Of a DNA stretch of 30,820 bases, positions 7,044 to 14,083 are shown in pieces. The DNA is taken from positions 1 to 30,820 of IMG/VR virus record IMGVR_UViG_3300006071_000059; one strand, given 5' to 3'. This DNA is from a virus. How positions within the stretch are numbered: the stretch's first letter is position 1; every line of letters begins with the position of its first letter. A program made the position numbers and the translations under genes. The notes below the pieces were generated by a model. The model was not told the origin of the DNA. It was given only the letters and a program-made list of their open reading frames with translations, and ran no database searches.

Positions 7044-7089
7044 TGTTGTAAATTTATAACATTTTATTTAATGCGACAAATTTACAACA
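7044..7089 (-). promoter_or_regulatory. Promoter with overlapping 12-bp operator-like dyad
   Basis: In the 106-base gap before the coiled-coil gene, TGTTGTAAATTT (7044-7055) and its perfect complement (7078-7089) form a 12-bp dyad. On the minus strand it overlaps a -33 TTTG (7077-7080), a 20-base spacer and a -7 TAAATTTA (7049-7056), one base off TAnnTTTG. The centre AACATTTTATTT-AATG plus CAAATTTA-type flank is nearly the same as at 29913-29945, suggesting one regulator binds both. It would give the recombination genes their own control within the long operon. Confidence 0.6.
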
Positions 7090-7120
7090 CTATTTTTTAC
7101 TTATTTTCGATAAATTTACA

Positions 7121-7435
7121 TCAGAAAGGTAAATCATCGTCCTCTTCCATCTGCTTAATATCTTCGGGAGTAGCTTCATGAGTTTTAGAAACAGGCTCCC
7201 AAATTTTACCATTACCTAAATAAACACTTTTAACTTCCTCTCCTGCCTTTTTAGCTTCTATCTGCTCTTTAGATAGACTTACCCTTACCGAGAAGTCATT
7301 GTCAAATTTGTCAGGCTCATCGTTATCCCAACTCTCTAAATTCAAATACTTCTTTCCGTTCTCATGGATTAAAATTCTCTCCTTTGGAATATCTGTTAAA
7401 CAGATGCTGAACGTTCTTCTTTTACCTTGTTTCAT
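7121..7435 (-). CDS. Probable single-strand DNA-binding protein with SSB-like tail
   Basis: This 104-residue protein ends in EEDDDLPF, which copies the acidic tip of bacterial SSB (DDDIPF in Escherichia coli) used to recruit repair and replication enzymes. The body has alternating strands (RRTFSICLTDIPKERILI, KKYLNLESW, DFSVRVSLS, VKSVYLGNGKIW) compatible with a small OB-like barrel, though no OB motif is certain. It sits in the early operon between methylase and recombination genes. SSB proteins are usually larger (110-180 residues). The best guess is a phage ssDNA-binding protein acting with RecT; alternatively it is only an adaptor that mimics the SSB tip. Confidence 0.6.
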   Translation of the reverse strand: MKQGKRRTFSICLTDIPKERILIHENGKKYLNLESWDNDEPDKFDNDFSVRVSLSKEQIEAKKAGEEVKSVYLGNGKIWEPVSKTHEATPEDIKQMEEDDDLPF

Positions 7436-7526
7436 CTTTCGATTCTTTATATTCAGTTAATACTACTTTTACAAGATTCTTTCTCGAATCCAACCATCCT
7501 TTTAAACATTCTTGACTGTGTTTCAT
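7422..7526 (-). CDS. Possible 34-residue peptide coupled to the SSB-like gene
   Basis: An ATG at 7526 opens MKHSQECLKGWLDSRKNLVK and runs 34 codons to TAA, overlapping the SSB-like gene start by 14 bases in another frame. The upstream bases are A/T-rich with AATTAAAA, like other starts. It may be a leader peptide that couples translation. There is no domain evidence, and the short length makes the call tentative. Confidence 0.35.
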   Translation of the reverse strand: MKHSQECLKGWLDSRKNLVKVVLTEYKESKDETR

Positions 7527-7538
7527 TTTTAATTGATT

Positions 7539-8240
7539 TTAAGTTAATTTTAATTTTTGAATTATAGCAGCAAGTACGCCTACGCAAATACTATTTCCTG
7601 CTTGTTTGTACAATTGTGAATCCGATATTAGCTTTGAGTTTATTGTTCTTTCAATCATATCTTCGTTGAAGTCCATAAGTCTGAAACATTCCGTTGGAGT
7701 TAATCGACGTATTCTTTGAGTAATTAAAGCATTTCTTTTTACAGAAGCAATGTATTCATCGCTTGAACCTGCTCTACCAATTGCGTGAGTAATACAACCC
7801 GCAATATTTTCATCAACTACTAAATTTTCAAGTTTTTTAAGCTGTTGGTTTGTTAGAAGTCCACTTCTACTGCTTCTTAACGCAGGAGAAAACTCTGTAT
7901 ATTCTCTTACTTGTTCTCCGAAATCATTTGTTAAATCATAAATAACCACATTATCTTTCTGAACCGTAGTCAAAGCATTAGATGTTCCGTTTTCGTTTAT
8001 CTCTAACATTTGCTCGGTTTCCAATCCGACTTGTCTACTTTTTGGATTCTCTGGATTACGAACTCTAATTGCTCCTATTTTAACAACAGGCTGACCACTT
8101 CCATCTTCTCTAGCTCTTGCCGGTATAGTAGGGCAATTATTATCTTCTGTAGGTCGAAAGCCTTTTCCATCTTCGTGAGTGCGCCAAGTACCTATTTTAA
8201 AAAATTCTTGGTCTGTTGACATTTTATGTTGATTTGCCAT
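7539..8240 (-). CDS. C5 cytosine methyltransferase, C-terminal half
   Basis: This 233-residue frame holds the target-recognition region and the last motifs of a C5-cytosine DNA methyltransferase: a repeat-like TRD segment (KIGTWRTHEDGKGFRPTEDN, PTIPARAREDGSGQPVVKIG, NGTSNALTTVQKDN), motif IX RRLTPTECFRLMDF, and motif X QAGNSICVGVLAAI. It lies in the same frame as the N-terminal half at 8262-8987, separated only by one TAA and seven sense codons. The seven codons (KNIANCV) run smoothly into this part as in intact relatives, so the stop looks like a nonsense change in one gene. The ATG at 8240 may allow separate translation, giving a two-piece enzyme. Activity is uncertain. Confidence 0.75.
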   Translation of the reverse strand: MANQHKMSTDQEFFKIGTWRTHEDGKGFRPTEDNNCPTIPARAREDGSGQPVVKIGAIRVRNPENPKSRQVGLETEQMLEINENGTSNALTTVQKDNVVIYDLTNDFGEQVREYTEFSPALRSSRSGLLTNQQLKKLENLVVDENIAGCITHAIGRAGSSDEYIASVKRNALITQRIRRLTPTECFRLMDFNEDMIERTINSKLISDSQLYKQAGNSICVGVLAAIIQKLKLT

Positions 8241-8261
8241 AACACAATTTGCTATATTTTT

Positions 8262-8987
8262 TTATGTTGGATTTGTAAAAGGTAAACTTCTTGGTGCTTT
8301 TTGAAGATAATCAATCATTTTATCGCTCAAAAAATACTTTTCATCAACTTCACTTTCCAAAACATCTTTAAGTCTTTTTTCCAAAGGAAATGGTTTTGGA
8401 AATTGAAAATCATTGTCTTCATCATCACGAATACCAATGATGAAAATACGTTCTCGATTTTGTGGAATGCCGTAATGCTTTGCGTTTAAAACTTGAAAGT
8501 AAATATGATAAGGCACTGCATCCTCATAAGGAAAAAATGTATGTACTCCGTTTACTGATTTACCACCTAAATAATTTATCCATTCCTGGAATGTTCTACC
8601 AAATTCTGCTTTTTTATCATCCTTATCGTGTGAAAGCAATCCCTTTACATTCTCAAAAATAAAGTATCTCGGATTGTTAACTTGAATAAACTCCAAAGAA
8701 TTAAAGAATAATATCCCTCGTTTATCTTCTTTTCCTAATCGCTTTCCTGCTAAAGAAAATGATTGACAAGGAGGAGAAGTCATATAAACATCTAAACTTT
8801 CGCTTGGAATTTCACGCTCGTAAACATTATTTGGAAAATACTTTGGCTTACCATAATTTAACTCAAATGTTTGTCTTGCGTACCTATCCATATCACAGGC
8901 AAATAATTCGTCATATTCAATCCCTAATCGAATTAACGCTTGATTAAATGCTCCTACACCGCTGAAATCTGAACCTATTTTAATCAT
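8262..8987 (-). CDS. C5 cytosine methyltransferase, N-terminal half
   Basis: This 241-residue part carries the catalytic motifs of a C5-cytosine DNA methyltransferase in order: motif I DFSGVGAFNQAL (residues 7-18, AdoMet binding), motif IV SPPCQSF (catalytic Cys74), motif VI FENVKGL (111-117) and motif VIII QNRERIFIIG (176-185). The chain ends at a TAA at 8262-8264 in the variable region, before motifs IX and X, which follow in frame at 7539-8240. The enzyme would transfer a methyl group to cytosine, probably to protect phage DNA from host restriction. With one stop between halves it may be broken, read through, or split into two subunits, as in the known two-subunit enzyme M.AquI. It overlaps the HNH-like gene upstream by 8 bases. 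Confidence 0.85.
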   Translation of the reverse strand: MIKIGSDFSGVGAFNQALIRLGIEYDELFACDMDRYARQTFELNYGKPKYFPNNVYEREIPSESLDVYMTSPPCQSFSLAGKRLGKEDKRGILFFNSLEFIQVNNPRYFIFENVKGLLSHDKDDKKAEFGRTFQEWINYLGGKSVNGVHTFFPYEDAVPYHIYFQVLNAKHYGIPQNRERIFIIGIRDDEDNDFQFPKPFPLEKRLKDVLESEVDEKYFLSDKMIDYLQKAPRSLPFTNPT

Positions 8988-9372
8988 CTGATAATCTATT
9001 TAATGAATAACCATTTTCTTTTGCCCATTCAGGGTTTTCCTCTACTAATTTATGACCTTCTCTACTCAATGCAATCCAATGTTTTGTATCTAAAAATAGA
9101 CTTCCTAAACGCCCTTTTTTATGATGTATGTCAGTAGTAGGCTGCTTGGTAATCGGACAAACTTTATTTTCAGGTTTCCCTAAAAACTCAATCCTCAAAA
9201 CTGAATACTTTAGGTTTTCTATTTTCCGCTTCTCGCTTACCTTTGGAATCACATATTTTTTGATTGCTTTAGGTTTTGCAACTGAACCTAAACATTTACA
9301 TTTCGTAAAAGAATTGTATTGTTTAAATTCAGTTTTACAAACCTTACAAACCTTTAGTTTGAATTGTGCCAT
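8980..9372 (-). CDS. NinG/HNH-like zinc-binding nuclease candidate
   Basis: This 130-residue protein opens with a zinc-binding pattern, CKVCKTEFKQYNSFTKCKC (residues 9-27), like the N-terminus of NinG-type phage recombination proteins. The C-terminal half has CPITKQPTTDIHHKKGR followed by HWIALSREGHKLVEENPEWA, a His-His then His arrangement typical of the HNH nuclease fold and of NinG-like proteins. It may cut branched DNA during recombination. It overlaps the methyltransferase gene and directly follows the unknown gene upstream with a one-base overlap. Motif-level evidence only. Confidence 0.6.
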   Translation of the reverse strand: MAQFKLKVCKVCKTEFKQYNSFTKCKCLGSVAKPKAIKKYVIPKVSEKRKIENLKYSVLRIEFLGKPENKVCPITKQPTTDIHHKKGRLGSLFLDTKHWIALSREGHKLVEENPEWAKENGYSLNRLSDD

Positions 9373-9938
9373 TACACCGCTTTCAAATGTTTCTCTTCGG
9401 TGTTATTCAATCCTGACTTATCCTCTTTTTGGTTGAACAAATCATTATCTCGCTTACCTTGATAAATGAATTTCCAAACTTCAGTAGTCAAATCAGCAAC
9501 TATTCCTTTGGCATCTAATACAGATTCTGATTCCTCATTTTCAAACTTAATCAATGGACTTGCCAAGCCTACTTTGCCATCTTCACAATCCAAAGAACCC
9601 GTAATCTTAATTCCTTTATCCGTTAAAGTGAATCCTGTTACATTACAGCGTAGAATTTCATCGTTGTAACCTCGAATAGCTTCTTTTAGTTTTTCTTCGT
9701 TATTTCGATTGTTTTCACGGGCAAAATTCCAACCAGTAAGCAATCCTAAAGATTCTGCAAATACCGATTTTAATTCGTTTAATTTGTTGACCAAATCCTC
9801 GTGTGGAATTGAATCACTCTCAACAGATAGTAAATCGTTTGGACTTGTAATGTCAAACCAATCTACTGATAATTGATTTTTTGAATTTAACTTTAAGTGC
9901 CTTAACTCAAAGTTTTTTACAGGCAATTTCGTGTTCAT
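9372..9938 (-). CDS. Unknown 188-residue early protein
   Basis: No family is recognised. The N-terminal third is basic/beta-rich (ELRHLKLNSKNQLSVDWFDI). A central helix follows (EDLVNKLNELKSVFAESLGL), then a beta segment with CNVTGFTLTDKGIKITGSLD and a C-terminal helix EVWKFIYQGKR. The tail is charged and flexible. The strands NVTGFTLTDKG-IKITG look like a beta hairpin, and such proteins are common next to SSB and recombination genes in Bacteroidota phages. Gene spacing (one-base overlap with the NinG-like gene, 12 bases after the upstream stop) places it in the replication operon. Confidence 0.7.
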   Translation of the reverse strand: MNTKLPVKNFELRHLKLNSKNQLSVDWFDITSPNDLLSVESDSIPHEDLVNKLNELKSVFAESLGLLTGWNFARENNRNNEEKLKEAIRGYNDEILRCNVTGFTLTDKGIKITGSLDCEDGKVGLASPLIKFENEESESVLDAKGIVADLTTEVWKFIYQGKRDNDLFNQKEDKSGLNNTEEKHLKAV

Positions 9939-9950
9939 TTTTATTTATAA

Positions 9951-10268
9951 TTAATTGTTAATAATTCTTAATGATATTCCACTCGGTTTTTGCATAACAT
10001 AATAAATACTACTACACGCACCATAACATTCAGATAGTTTTCTATCAATATTCATTTGCACTCTTTCAGGGGTTGTATTTTTAGAAAATTCCCTATCAAA
10101 TAAATACGGATTATCTTTTACTAAATTTAATTTGTCTTGTTCTCTAATGCAGTCAAATATTTTTGAAACCTTAATGAAATTTTCCCAATATATATGAAAA
10201 GCAGATAGACTGCAAGACAATGCCCCTTTTTCAACTTCCTCAAAAGGATTTACAAATGTTTCATTCAT
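9951..10268 (-). CDS. Unknown 105-residue early protein
   Basis: No family is recognised. It is mostly helical, with an acidic N-terminus (NPFEEVEKGALSCS) and a central aromatic segment (AFHIYWENFIKVSKIFDCIREQ). Cysteines at several places (ALSCSLSAF, DCIREQ, LSECYGACSS) do not form a clear zinc motif. The start at 10268 follows an A/T-rich leader and lies seven bases after the RusA-like gene, so it is in the same transcript. It may be a small accessory or host-directed protein; nothing in the sequence says which. Confidence 0.6.
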   Translation of the reverse strand: MNETFVNPFEEVEKGALSCSLSAFHIYWENFIKVSKIFDCIREQDKLNLVKDNPYLFDREFSKNTTPERVQMNIDRKLSECYGACSSIYYVMQKPSGISLRIINN

Positions 10269-10275
10269 AATAATT

Positions 10276-10887
10276 CTATTTAAAAAATAAGTCCATTTCC
10301 TTCTGTTCGTTTTTTACCCTACCATATATTCTAAAAGTCAAAACATTTTCTCCAAAATTAAAGTAATCCAAGTTCATATCAAAACCATATTTAGTGCTAT
10401 CATCGTATATAGCGTTCAAAGTAATAATTTCATTCTTTCTTTTTTTAGAATTTTCTACTTGTTTTGGTGTTGGTGTTTTTAAAATGTCGTGCATCAATTT
10501 TCTCCAAAAAAATGCTCTACCATCTAAATCAATATCTTTTGATGCTGAAACCTCAATCTCTACATTAATCTTTTCCATTGGAGGAAGATACTTTATTTTA
10601 TCTCTTAAAAAGATTTTACAACTTTGAATTATCTTAGTTGTAATGTGATAAGACAAAGTATTATTTACAAAAAGATTTGAAGTTAAATAATACTTCGTGA
10701 AAACATCTTCTCCTTTCAACTTACTTTCTTTAGAGTTTTTAATTTGATAATAGGTAGGAGCGTTTTCAATAACAATCTCTTTTATCAAAATCAAATTAGA
10801 CTTTTTAACCTTTCTTGAAAATCTCAAAACTTGGTCTTTTTGACAATCAGTTAATTTTGAAATTACATCGTTTAATTCGTTATTCAT
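10276..10887 (-). CDS. RusA-like resolvase candidate
   Basis: This 203-residue protein has a C-terminal half that resembles the RusA Holliday junction resolvase: a strand KINVEIEVSASKDIDLDG giving a D-x-D pair, then the helix FFWRKLMHDILK, then NAIYDDSTKYGFDMNLDYF with further acidic residues and a final strand VLTFRIYGRV. RusA uses conserved aspartates placed in this way to cut four-way junctions. RusA itself is about 120 residues; here about 85 extra residues form an N-terminal domain of unknown type (QKDQVLRFSRKVKKSNLILI). The setting in a recombination operon fits. The match is weak by eye, so an unrelated fold is possible. Confidence 0.45.
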   Translation of the reverse strand: MNNELNDVISKLTDCQKDQVLRFSRKVKKSNLILIKEIVIENAPTYYQIKNSKESKLKGEDVFTKYYLTSNLFVNNTLSYHITTKIIQSCKIFLRDKIKYLPPMEKINVEIEVSASKDIDLDGRAFFWRKLMHDILKTPTPKQVENSKKRKNEIITLNAIYDDSTKYGFDMNLDYFNFGENVLTFRIYGRVKNEQKEMDLFFK

Positions 10888-11105
10888 AACACTATCTCTT
10901 TATAGTTAATTTTGCTTTCTAATATAATCTCTCGCCTCTTATGAATGAAACGATAAACGTCAATCATGTTTTGTATCGTGTAAAATGGCAGAAACCCTAT
11001 TGATACCTTTGGATTAATATTCAAAACCTTAATAGCGTAATCAAATTGCCTACATTTTATATTAAGCATTTCTGAAATATCCCTTCTTGTAAAGTATTTA
11101 TTCAT
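10884..11105 (-). CDS. Small helix-turn-helix protein, MerR/excisionase-like
   Basis: This 73-residue protein starts MNKYFTRRDISEMLNIKCRQ, the classic start of a MerR/excisionase-type winged helix: an aromatic, R-R-D-I-S-x-M-L-N-I recognition helix region, followed by DYAIKVLNINP and a hydrophobic wing GFLPFYTIQNMIDVYRFI. The C-terminus is basic. It overlaps the RusA-like gene by 4 bases (ATGA) and the upstream gene by one base. It could regulate the operon or help recombination. No partner integrase is visible, so an excisionase role is not supported. Confidence 0.6.
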   Translation of the reverse strand: MNKYFTRRDISEMLNIKCRQFDYAIKVLNINPKVSIGFLPFYTIQNMIDVYRFIHKRREIILESKINYKEIVL

Positions 11106-11350
11106 TACATTTTGCTTGTTAAATCATTCCAATAGTACAACTGCGTTTTATCCAATGCCTCTTGAATATCATCATGCATAATCTCCTTCGCAAAGGTTTT
11201 TAACTTACCATGAATTGAAACTTGAATCTTCCATTTTTTAGTTCCTAAAACCGATATAGGATAGATCTTGATTTCATTTTGGAGAAGCAACTTGAATTGA
11301 TCCGCTGTCAACTTATTTTGAAATGAACTCGATTTCTTTTTTGAGGACAT
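11105..11350 (-). CDS. Unknown 81-residue protein
   Basis: No family is recognised. A basic Ser/Lys-rich N-terminus (MSSKKKSSSFQNK) is followed by one helix (TADQFKLLLQNEIK) and a strand-rich core with TKKWKIQVSIHGKLKTFAKE, then a final helix. It overlaps the upstream coiled-coil gene by 38 bases, so M1 at 11350 may be too far upstream, but no later in-frame Met lies near the N-terminus. It overlaps the HTH gene downstream by one base. The beta hairpin and basic charge would suit nucleic-acid binding, but this is a guess. Confidence 0.55.
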   Translation of the reverse strand: MSSKKKSSSFQNKLTADQFKLLLQNEIKIYPISVLGTKKWKIQVSIHGKLKTFAKEIMHDDIQEALDKTQLYYWNDLTSKM

Positions 11351-11756
11351 CTATTTCTTTGTTTTTATTTATCTCCAACTGCTCTTTCTCCATCTTTAAA
11401 ATCCTTATTTCAGTTTCTAACTTTCCGATTTTAGATTCATTTACACTATATTTTGAAACAGCAGTCTTACAAATTGTTTCTATGTTTTGGCAGTATGCCA
11501 TTACTCTCCAAATTGACATTAGCAAATCAGTAAGCTCTTTTTTACGCTTGGCATCTAACTTCGGATTCAAAATCCATTCAGAAAGCGAATTGGAAACAAT
11601 TGTCAAATCCTCTAAATTCTTATCTTGAGCTAACCATTGTGCAGTATCAGCATAATCAAAACGCTCTCTTACTTTTTTAGCCATTTCTAAAACAGCCTTC
11701 ACTTGGAATCGTTCTATCTTATCTGCTTCCTCTCTTTGTTTGTTTAGACTTTCCAT
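11313..11756 (-). CDS. Coiled-coil protein of unknown function
   Basis: This 147-residue protein has a helical N-terminal domain (KIERFQVKAVLEMAKKVRER, DYADTAQWLAQDKNLEDL) and a C-terminal coiled coil of about 40 residues (residues 105-145) with Leu/Ile/Glu/Lys heptads (KLETEIRILKMEKEQLEINK). It likely forms dimers or trimers. It follows a small membrane protein by three bases and overlaps the next gene. No enzymatic motif is seen. Similar small coiled-coil proteins are found in replication operons of Bacteroidota phages, where their function is unknown. Confidence 0.65.
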   Translation of the reverse strand: MESLNKQREEADKIERFQVKAVLEMAKKVRERFDYADTAQWLAQDKNLEDLTIVSNSLSEWILNPKLDAKRKKELTDLLMSIWRVMAYCQNIETICKTAVSKYSVNESKIGKLETEIRILKMEKEQLEINKNKEIDVLKKEIEFISK

Positions 11757-11759
11757 GTG

Positions 11760-11990
11760 TTAGAATAACTTAATTATGAATAATCCCGTTATTGCCCCAC
11801 AACCTGCTCCTAAAGCATAAATAAGTTTTTGGTTTAAATCAGATAAAGCAATTTTTGAAACATTAAACGCCCATAATAAACTGATTCCAAATGATGCTAT
11901 GAATATTCCAATCCAATTCAAATGACTAATAAAATAGGTATTTATAGCAACCAATCCTATTTGAAAAAATGATGTTAAAAATGTTTTCAT
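11760..11990 (-). CDS. Small membrane protein, two or three segments
   Basis: I chose the Met at 11990, one base after the methyltransferase stop; a longer frame from 12017 would overlap that gene by 26 bases. The 76-residue product has hydrophobic stretches around MKTFLTSFFQIGLVAINTYF, HLNWIGIFIASFGISLLWAF and LIYALGAGCGAITGLFIIKL. It is almost wholly membrane-embedded. It lies between a DNA methyltransferase and a coiled-coil protein. No family is recognised. The glycine-rich last segment could be a helix-packing face. Confidence 0.6.
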   Translation of the reverse strand: MKTFLTSFFQIGLVAINTYFISHLNWIGIFIASFGISLLWAFNVSKIALSDLNQKLIYALGAGCGAITGLFIIKLF

Positions 11991-11991
11991 A

Positions 11992-12660
11992 TTAAAATAA
12001 CTTTTGTTGTGATACATGATTTTTAATGCGTTCTACTGCTTTGTCGTAATATTCTTTGTCAAGTTCGCAACAAGTCAATTCAAATCCGTAATCGTGTGAA
12101 GCAATAGCTATTGAGCCACTGCCTAAGTGCGTATCGAGTATTTTGTCGCCTTGTTTAGCGTATTTGTCTAAAAGCCATTTGTACAATTGTACAGGTTTTT
12201 GAGTTGGGTGTATTCTTGTTTCTTTGTTTTTCATATCGTGTTGTATCATCCCGTGCCAAGCTATTTTAACCGATTTTATACTATTTAGCAAAGAACAATA
12301 AGCAAGTTCGCCATCGCTGTAAGTTGGCATCGTTACACATTTGTCCCAATAAATCCTTCCGCCAGCTAAAAAGTCAAATGGATAGTAATTTACACCCCAA
12401 ATAATTTGCTCTTTTGAAACTCTAAAAAGCTCAATAAAGTATTCTTTGGTTGGCACATCGGCATCCCATTTTTGCTCACCGTACTTTTTAGAGTTGGAAG
12501 CACTTTTTTTACTTTGCTTTTTATCGGTGCTGTTTTTTACATCAGCATTTATTCCGTATGGCGGGTCAACTATTGCCAAATCAAAATAATTATCAGGATA
12601 GCGTTTCATAAGCTCCATGTTATCCTCGTTTGTAATTGTAATTTTATCTGTTATTTTCAT
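11992..12660 (-). CDS. N6/N4-type DNA methyltransferase
   Basis: This 222-residue protein is an amino-methyltransferase of the N6_N4_Mtase family. The catalytic motif IV is DPPYG (residues 32-36). The AdoMet-binding motif I comes later in the chain, LDTHLGSGS, after HPTQKPVQLYKWLL; this order (IV before I) is that of the beta class. DPPY favours N6-adenine as the target. The protein ends with the helix ELDKEYYDKAVERIKNHVSQ. It likely methylates phage DNA to avoid host restriction. It lies three bases after the ATPase stop. With no restriction partner visible it is an orphan, and with the C5 enzyme it makes two modification activities. Confidence 0.88.
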   Translation of the reverse strand: MKITDKITITNEDNMELMKRYPDNYFDLAIVDPPYGINADVKNSTDKKQSKKSASNSKKYGEQKWDADVPTKEYFIELFRVSKEQIIWGVNYYPFDFLAGGRIYWDKCVTMPTYSDGELAYCSLLNSIKSVKIAWHGMIQHDMKNKETRIHPTQKPVQLYKWLLDKYAKQGDKILDTHLGSGSIAIASHDYGFELTCCELDKEYYDKAVERIKNHVSQQKLF

Positions 12661-12663
12661 ATT

Positions 12664-13653
12664 TTAAAATGGAATATCATCATCGCCATCATCAATATCA
12701 TCTGACATTGATATACCAATAGGCTTGACATAATTTTTACTTGCAAATGTTTGAACTCCGTTGTTTTCCCAATAGAATTTATTGAGTTTAAAATCAAAAA
12801 ATAGTTCGCATTGACCTTGCTTGGCAACCGTTTTAGGCTTTGCTTTGGTAACTATAAATTGTACTTTGTTAGCTTGTCCTTCAGGTCGATGTACCGTTAT
12901 CATAGTCTTTCCGTTATTCCACCATTCTGAACCTCCTTTTAAATCATCAGGTCTTGGTGGTTTACGATTTCCATCTTTATCTTTTTCAGTACCTGACTTC
13001 GGGTGTATAATCGTAGCGAAATGCATCTTGTGTTTTTCTGACATTGCATTACGATAACTCAAAACATCTTCAAGATACTTATCATCCCTTGCAAAGCCTT
13101 CTCCATTTAACCCAATACCATGTTGCATATCTTTCCAACTATCAATAGTTGCGGTTTGATAACCACTTTCTTTTTTATCTAATGATTCCTTATTCATTTG
13201 CGCTGCCATATTCCAAAATTCATAAGGAGTTAGCTTTGCGGACAAATCTTCTTTATGCAATATCTTAAAGTTTTCCAATACCCAATCTAATTCATTAGTA
13301 GCCTCTATTTCACTAATGTAATTTGAGTTAACAAATCTTTTATCAAATGTTTTTCCTGTTATCTTATGAATGATAATTGCTAAAATTTCGTTCTTATCTC
13401 CGACATCAGGAACATATAAAATATGCCTCCAACCATAAAACAAAGTAGTATTTAACAAAAACTCAATCCATAATTCTGATTTTCCACTTTGAGGAAACCC
13501 CGTAACATCTGTTACTCCTGGCAAACTTATAGTAAAGTATTCATGCAGTATTGGAAATCCAAGATATTTTCCCCGAATAGAACCTTGCTCACGATATTTT
13601 ATGAAATCCTCATAGCAATCGTTTCTTTCTAATATCTTAAATCCTTGTTTCAT
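12664..13653 (-). CDS. RecA-fold ATPase, DnaB-like helicase core, with SSB-like tail
   Basis: This 329-residue protein has a Walker A site GFPQSGKSE (residues 52-60), a Walker B strand TATIDSWKDM (167-176, Asp171), a sensor-like ATIIHPKSG (213-221) and DLKGGSEWWNNGKTMITVHR (237-256). The last matches the final core motif of DnaB-type replicative helicases, where Arg reaches the neighbouring subunit. It lacks the N-terminal helicase domain. The last 14 residues are acidic and end in DDDIPF, the same tip as bacterial SSB. Its likely role is DNA unwinding or loading at the fork. It lies in the middle of the early operon, after a probable accessory gene. A DnaC-like or RepA-like ATPase is an alternative. 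Confidence 0.75.
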   Translation of the reverse strand: MKQGFKILERNDCYEDFIKYREQGSIRGKYLGFPILHEYFTISLPGVTDVTGFPQSGKSELWIEFLLNTTLFYGWRHILYVPDVGDKNEILAIIIHKITGKTFDKRFVNSNYISEIEATNELDWVLENFKILHKEDLSAKLTPYEFWNMAAQMNKESLDKKESGYQTATIDSWKDMQHGIGLNGEGFARDDKYLEDVLSYRNAMSEKHKMHFATIIHPKSGTEKDKDGNRKPPRPDDLKGGSEWWNNGKTMITVHRPEGQANKVQFIVTKAKPKTVAKQGQCELFFDFKLNKFYWENNGVQTFASKNYVKPIGISMSDDIDDGDDDIPF

Positions 13654-13655
13654 TC

Positions 13656-14078
13656 TTAATGGTTTGTATGTCCTAAATTAACTTTTTTCTCGGTAAACGA
13701 TTTCAGCATTTTCAACTCTTGCTTTTCTTTGGCTTCACGCATCCATTTTCGCAATGTTAAAATCCAACCTACATCACTTGACTTTTTGTTTTTGCTTACT
13801 GACCACGCAAGGCAATCATCGATGTATCGATTTAAATCTACTCCTGCATATTGAGTTACGAATGATTTGTCTTTGGCTAATTCTAGCTTTAAAGTTTCAT
13901 AATCACTCCACTTGCTTTCAGAGAATAGTATCTGCTTGTTTTCCTTCGGTGGTAATGCTTTCTTTGGAAATAATGTCAAGTCCTTATCACGGTAACTTAA
14001 TAACTTTGAAACCGCTTCTGACTTACTTATTTCATGTTTCAAAAGTTGGTCGATTGTTTGTTTTATTTTCTGCTCCAT
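13656..14078 (-). CDS. Probable replication accessory protein
   Basis: This 140-residue protein is helical and basic. The first half has KIKQTIDQLLKHEISKSEAV. The second half has NRYIDDCLAWSVSKNKKSSD followed by GWILTLRKWMREAKE, a helix with aromatic and basic residues that resembles the end domain of phage replisome organisers and DnaT-like proteins. The stop lies two bases before the ATPase start, so the two products are likely made together. It may load the ATPase on DNA. This is inferred from context and the helix pattern; no exact family is named. Confidence 0.5.
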   Translation of the reverse strand: MEQKIKQTIDQLLKHEISKSEAVSKLLSYRDKDLTLFPKKALPPKENKQILFSESKWSDYETLKLELAKDKSFVTQYAGVDLNRYIDDCLAWSVSKNKKSSDVGWILTLRKWMREAKEKQELKMLKSFTEKKVNLGHTNH

Positions 14079-14083
14079 AGTTT

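Noticed and set aside
9128-9436. Plus-strand open frame of 102 codons
   Set aside because: It is opposite the NinG-like gene with its zinc motif, and has shadow-like composition.
11323-11628. Plus-strand Ser/Ile/Phe-rich frame of 101 codons
   Set aside because: It mirrors a Lys/Glu-rich coiled coil on the minus strand, which by complementarity gives a Phe/Leu/Ser-rich false frame.
7539-12660. Restriction-modification system from the two methyltransferases
   Set aside because: No restriction endonuclease gene lies next to either. The HNH-like protein at 8980-9372 looks NinG-like rather than a restriction enzyme. Both are better seen as orphan phage methylases.
13754-14080. Plus-strand open frame of 108 codons
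   Set aside because: It is opposite the replication accessory gene, is rich in Cys/His/Leu typical of reverse-complement AT-rich coding DNA, and has no start signal.
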